From Sphaerulina vaccinii (Eukaryota > Ascomycota > Dothideomycetes > Mycosphaerellales > Mycosphaerellaceae): a DNA stretch of 64,000 bases. Under the pieces are notes generated by a model. It made no database searches. It saw nothing but the letters and a program-made list of their open reading frames with translations, and had not been told where the DNA came from. Shown piece by piece: positions 63,935 through 64,000 of this stretch. Position 1 is the stretch's first letter; each line of letters opens with the position of its first letter. Location: assembly GCA_022570795.1 (NCBI GenBank), contig JAKUDP010000003.1:2046001-2110000 (forward strand), in the 5' to 3' direction. Made by a program: the position numbers and the translations under genes.

Positions 63935-64000
63935 AAGGTGTGCTATCAGTAACACACCATGTCCTTTCCACCGTTCAGACTGTACTGATCTTATCATCGC

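Noticed and set aside
1..64000. Secondary-metabolite gene cluster (oxidases, SDR, MFS, bZIP, hydrolase)
   Set aside because: No backbone synthase (PKS, NRPS, terpene cyclase) is present, and housekeeping genes such as CDC23, PNP and FCF2 lie among them.

Overview
The window is nuclear DNA of a filamentous ascomycete, most likely a dothideomycete. This is inferred from gene content and gene style: short 50-140 nt GT-AG introns, compact intergenic spaces, families such as HET, 2EXR, SLATT_fungal and DUF3425-type bZIP proteins, CFEM-like secreted proteins, and fungal-type MFS and GMC genes. No prokaryotic signals, CRISPR arrays or rRNA genes were seen, and no convincing intact tRNA gene.

Layout. 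0-5 kb: the 3' part of a secreted-type S9 peptidase and a DHA1 drug/polyamine-type MFS transporter. 5.8-9.5 kb: three tandem small secreted proteins with GPI-type tails, two of which are clear paralogues. 9.7-20.5 kb: a 2EXR-domain protein, a peroxisomal (SKL) acyl-CoA dehydrogenase, farnesyl diphosphate synthase, a SnoaL-like protein, a two-TM SLATT protein, an F-box-like protein and mitochondrial ribosomal protein uS10m. 20.9-23 kb: a decayed HET-domain gene containing two AT-rich minisatellites. 23.5-32.7 kb: an alpha/beta hydrolase, a bZIP-like protein, an SRPBCC protein, APC8/Cdc23, an SDR and a secreted flavin oxidase. 32.7-35.3 kb: gene-poor, with one tRNA-like element. 35.3-43.3 kb: cytochrome b561, purine nucleoside phosphorylase, Fcf2, a small membrane protein and a ten-exon secreted GMC oxidoreductase. 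44-47 kb: a probable gene relic followed by about 2 kb of degenerate ~130-140 bp tandem repeats carrying a palindromic TTTGACTAAGTCAAA box. 47-57.6 kb: a zinc-knuckle/RRM protein, an auxilin-like UBA-TPR-J protein, a small helical protein, a PhyH dioxygenase and an Edc1/PNRC-like protein. 57.9-58.7 kb: a tandem ~246 bp repeat with a tRNA-type A box. 58.9-64 kb: a vitamin-type MFS transporter, acetoacetyl-CoA synthetase ending in SKL, and a Gly/Ser/Asn-rich protein.

The genes are mostly independent housekeeping and secreted-metabolism functions rather than one cluster. A loose metabolic theme (peroxisomal acyl-CoA dehydrogenase, acetoacetyl-CoA synthetase with a peroxisomal signal, farnesyl diphosphate synthase) touches acetyl-/acetoacetyl-CoA and isoprenoid supply, but these genes are too far apart to call a cluster. 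I did not find one self-evident undescribed system. The strongest unexplained signals are the two repeat families, the paired secreted paralogues with swapped centres, the decayed HET locus, and a recurrent switch in strand composition inside exons.
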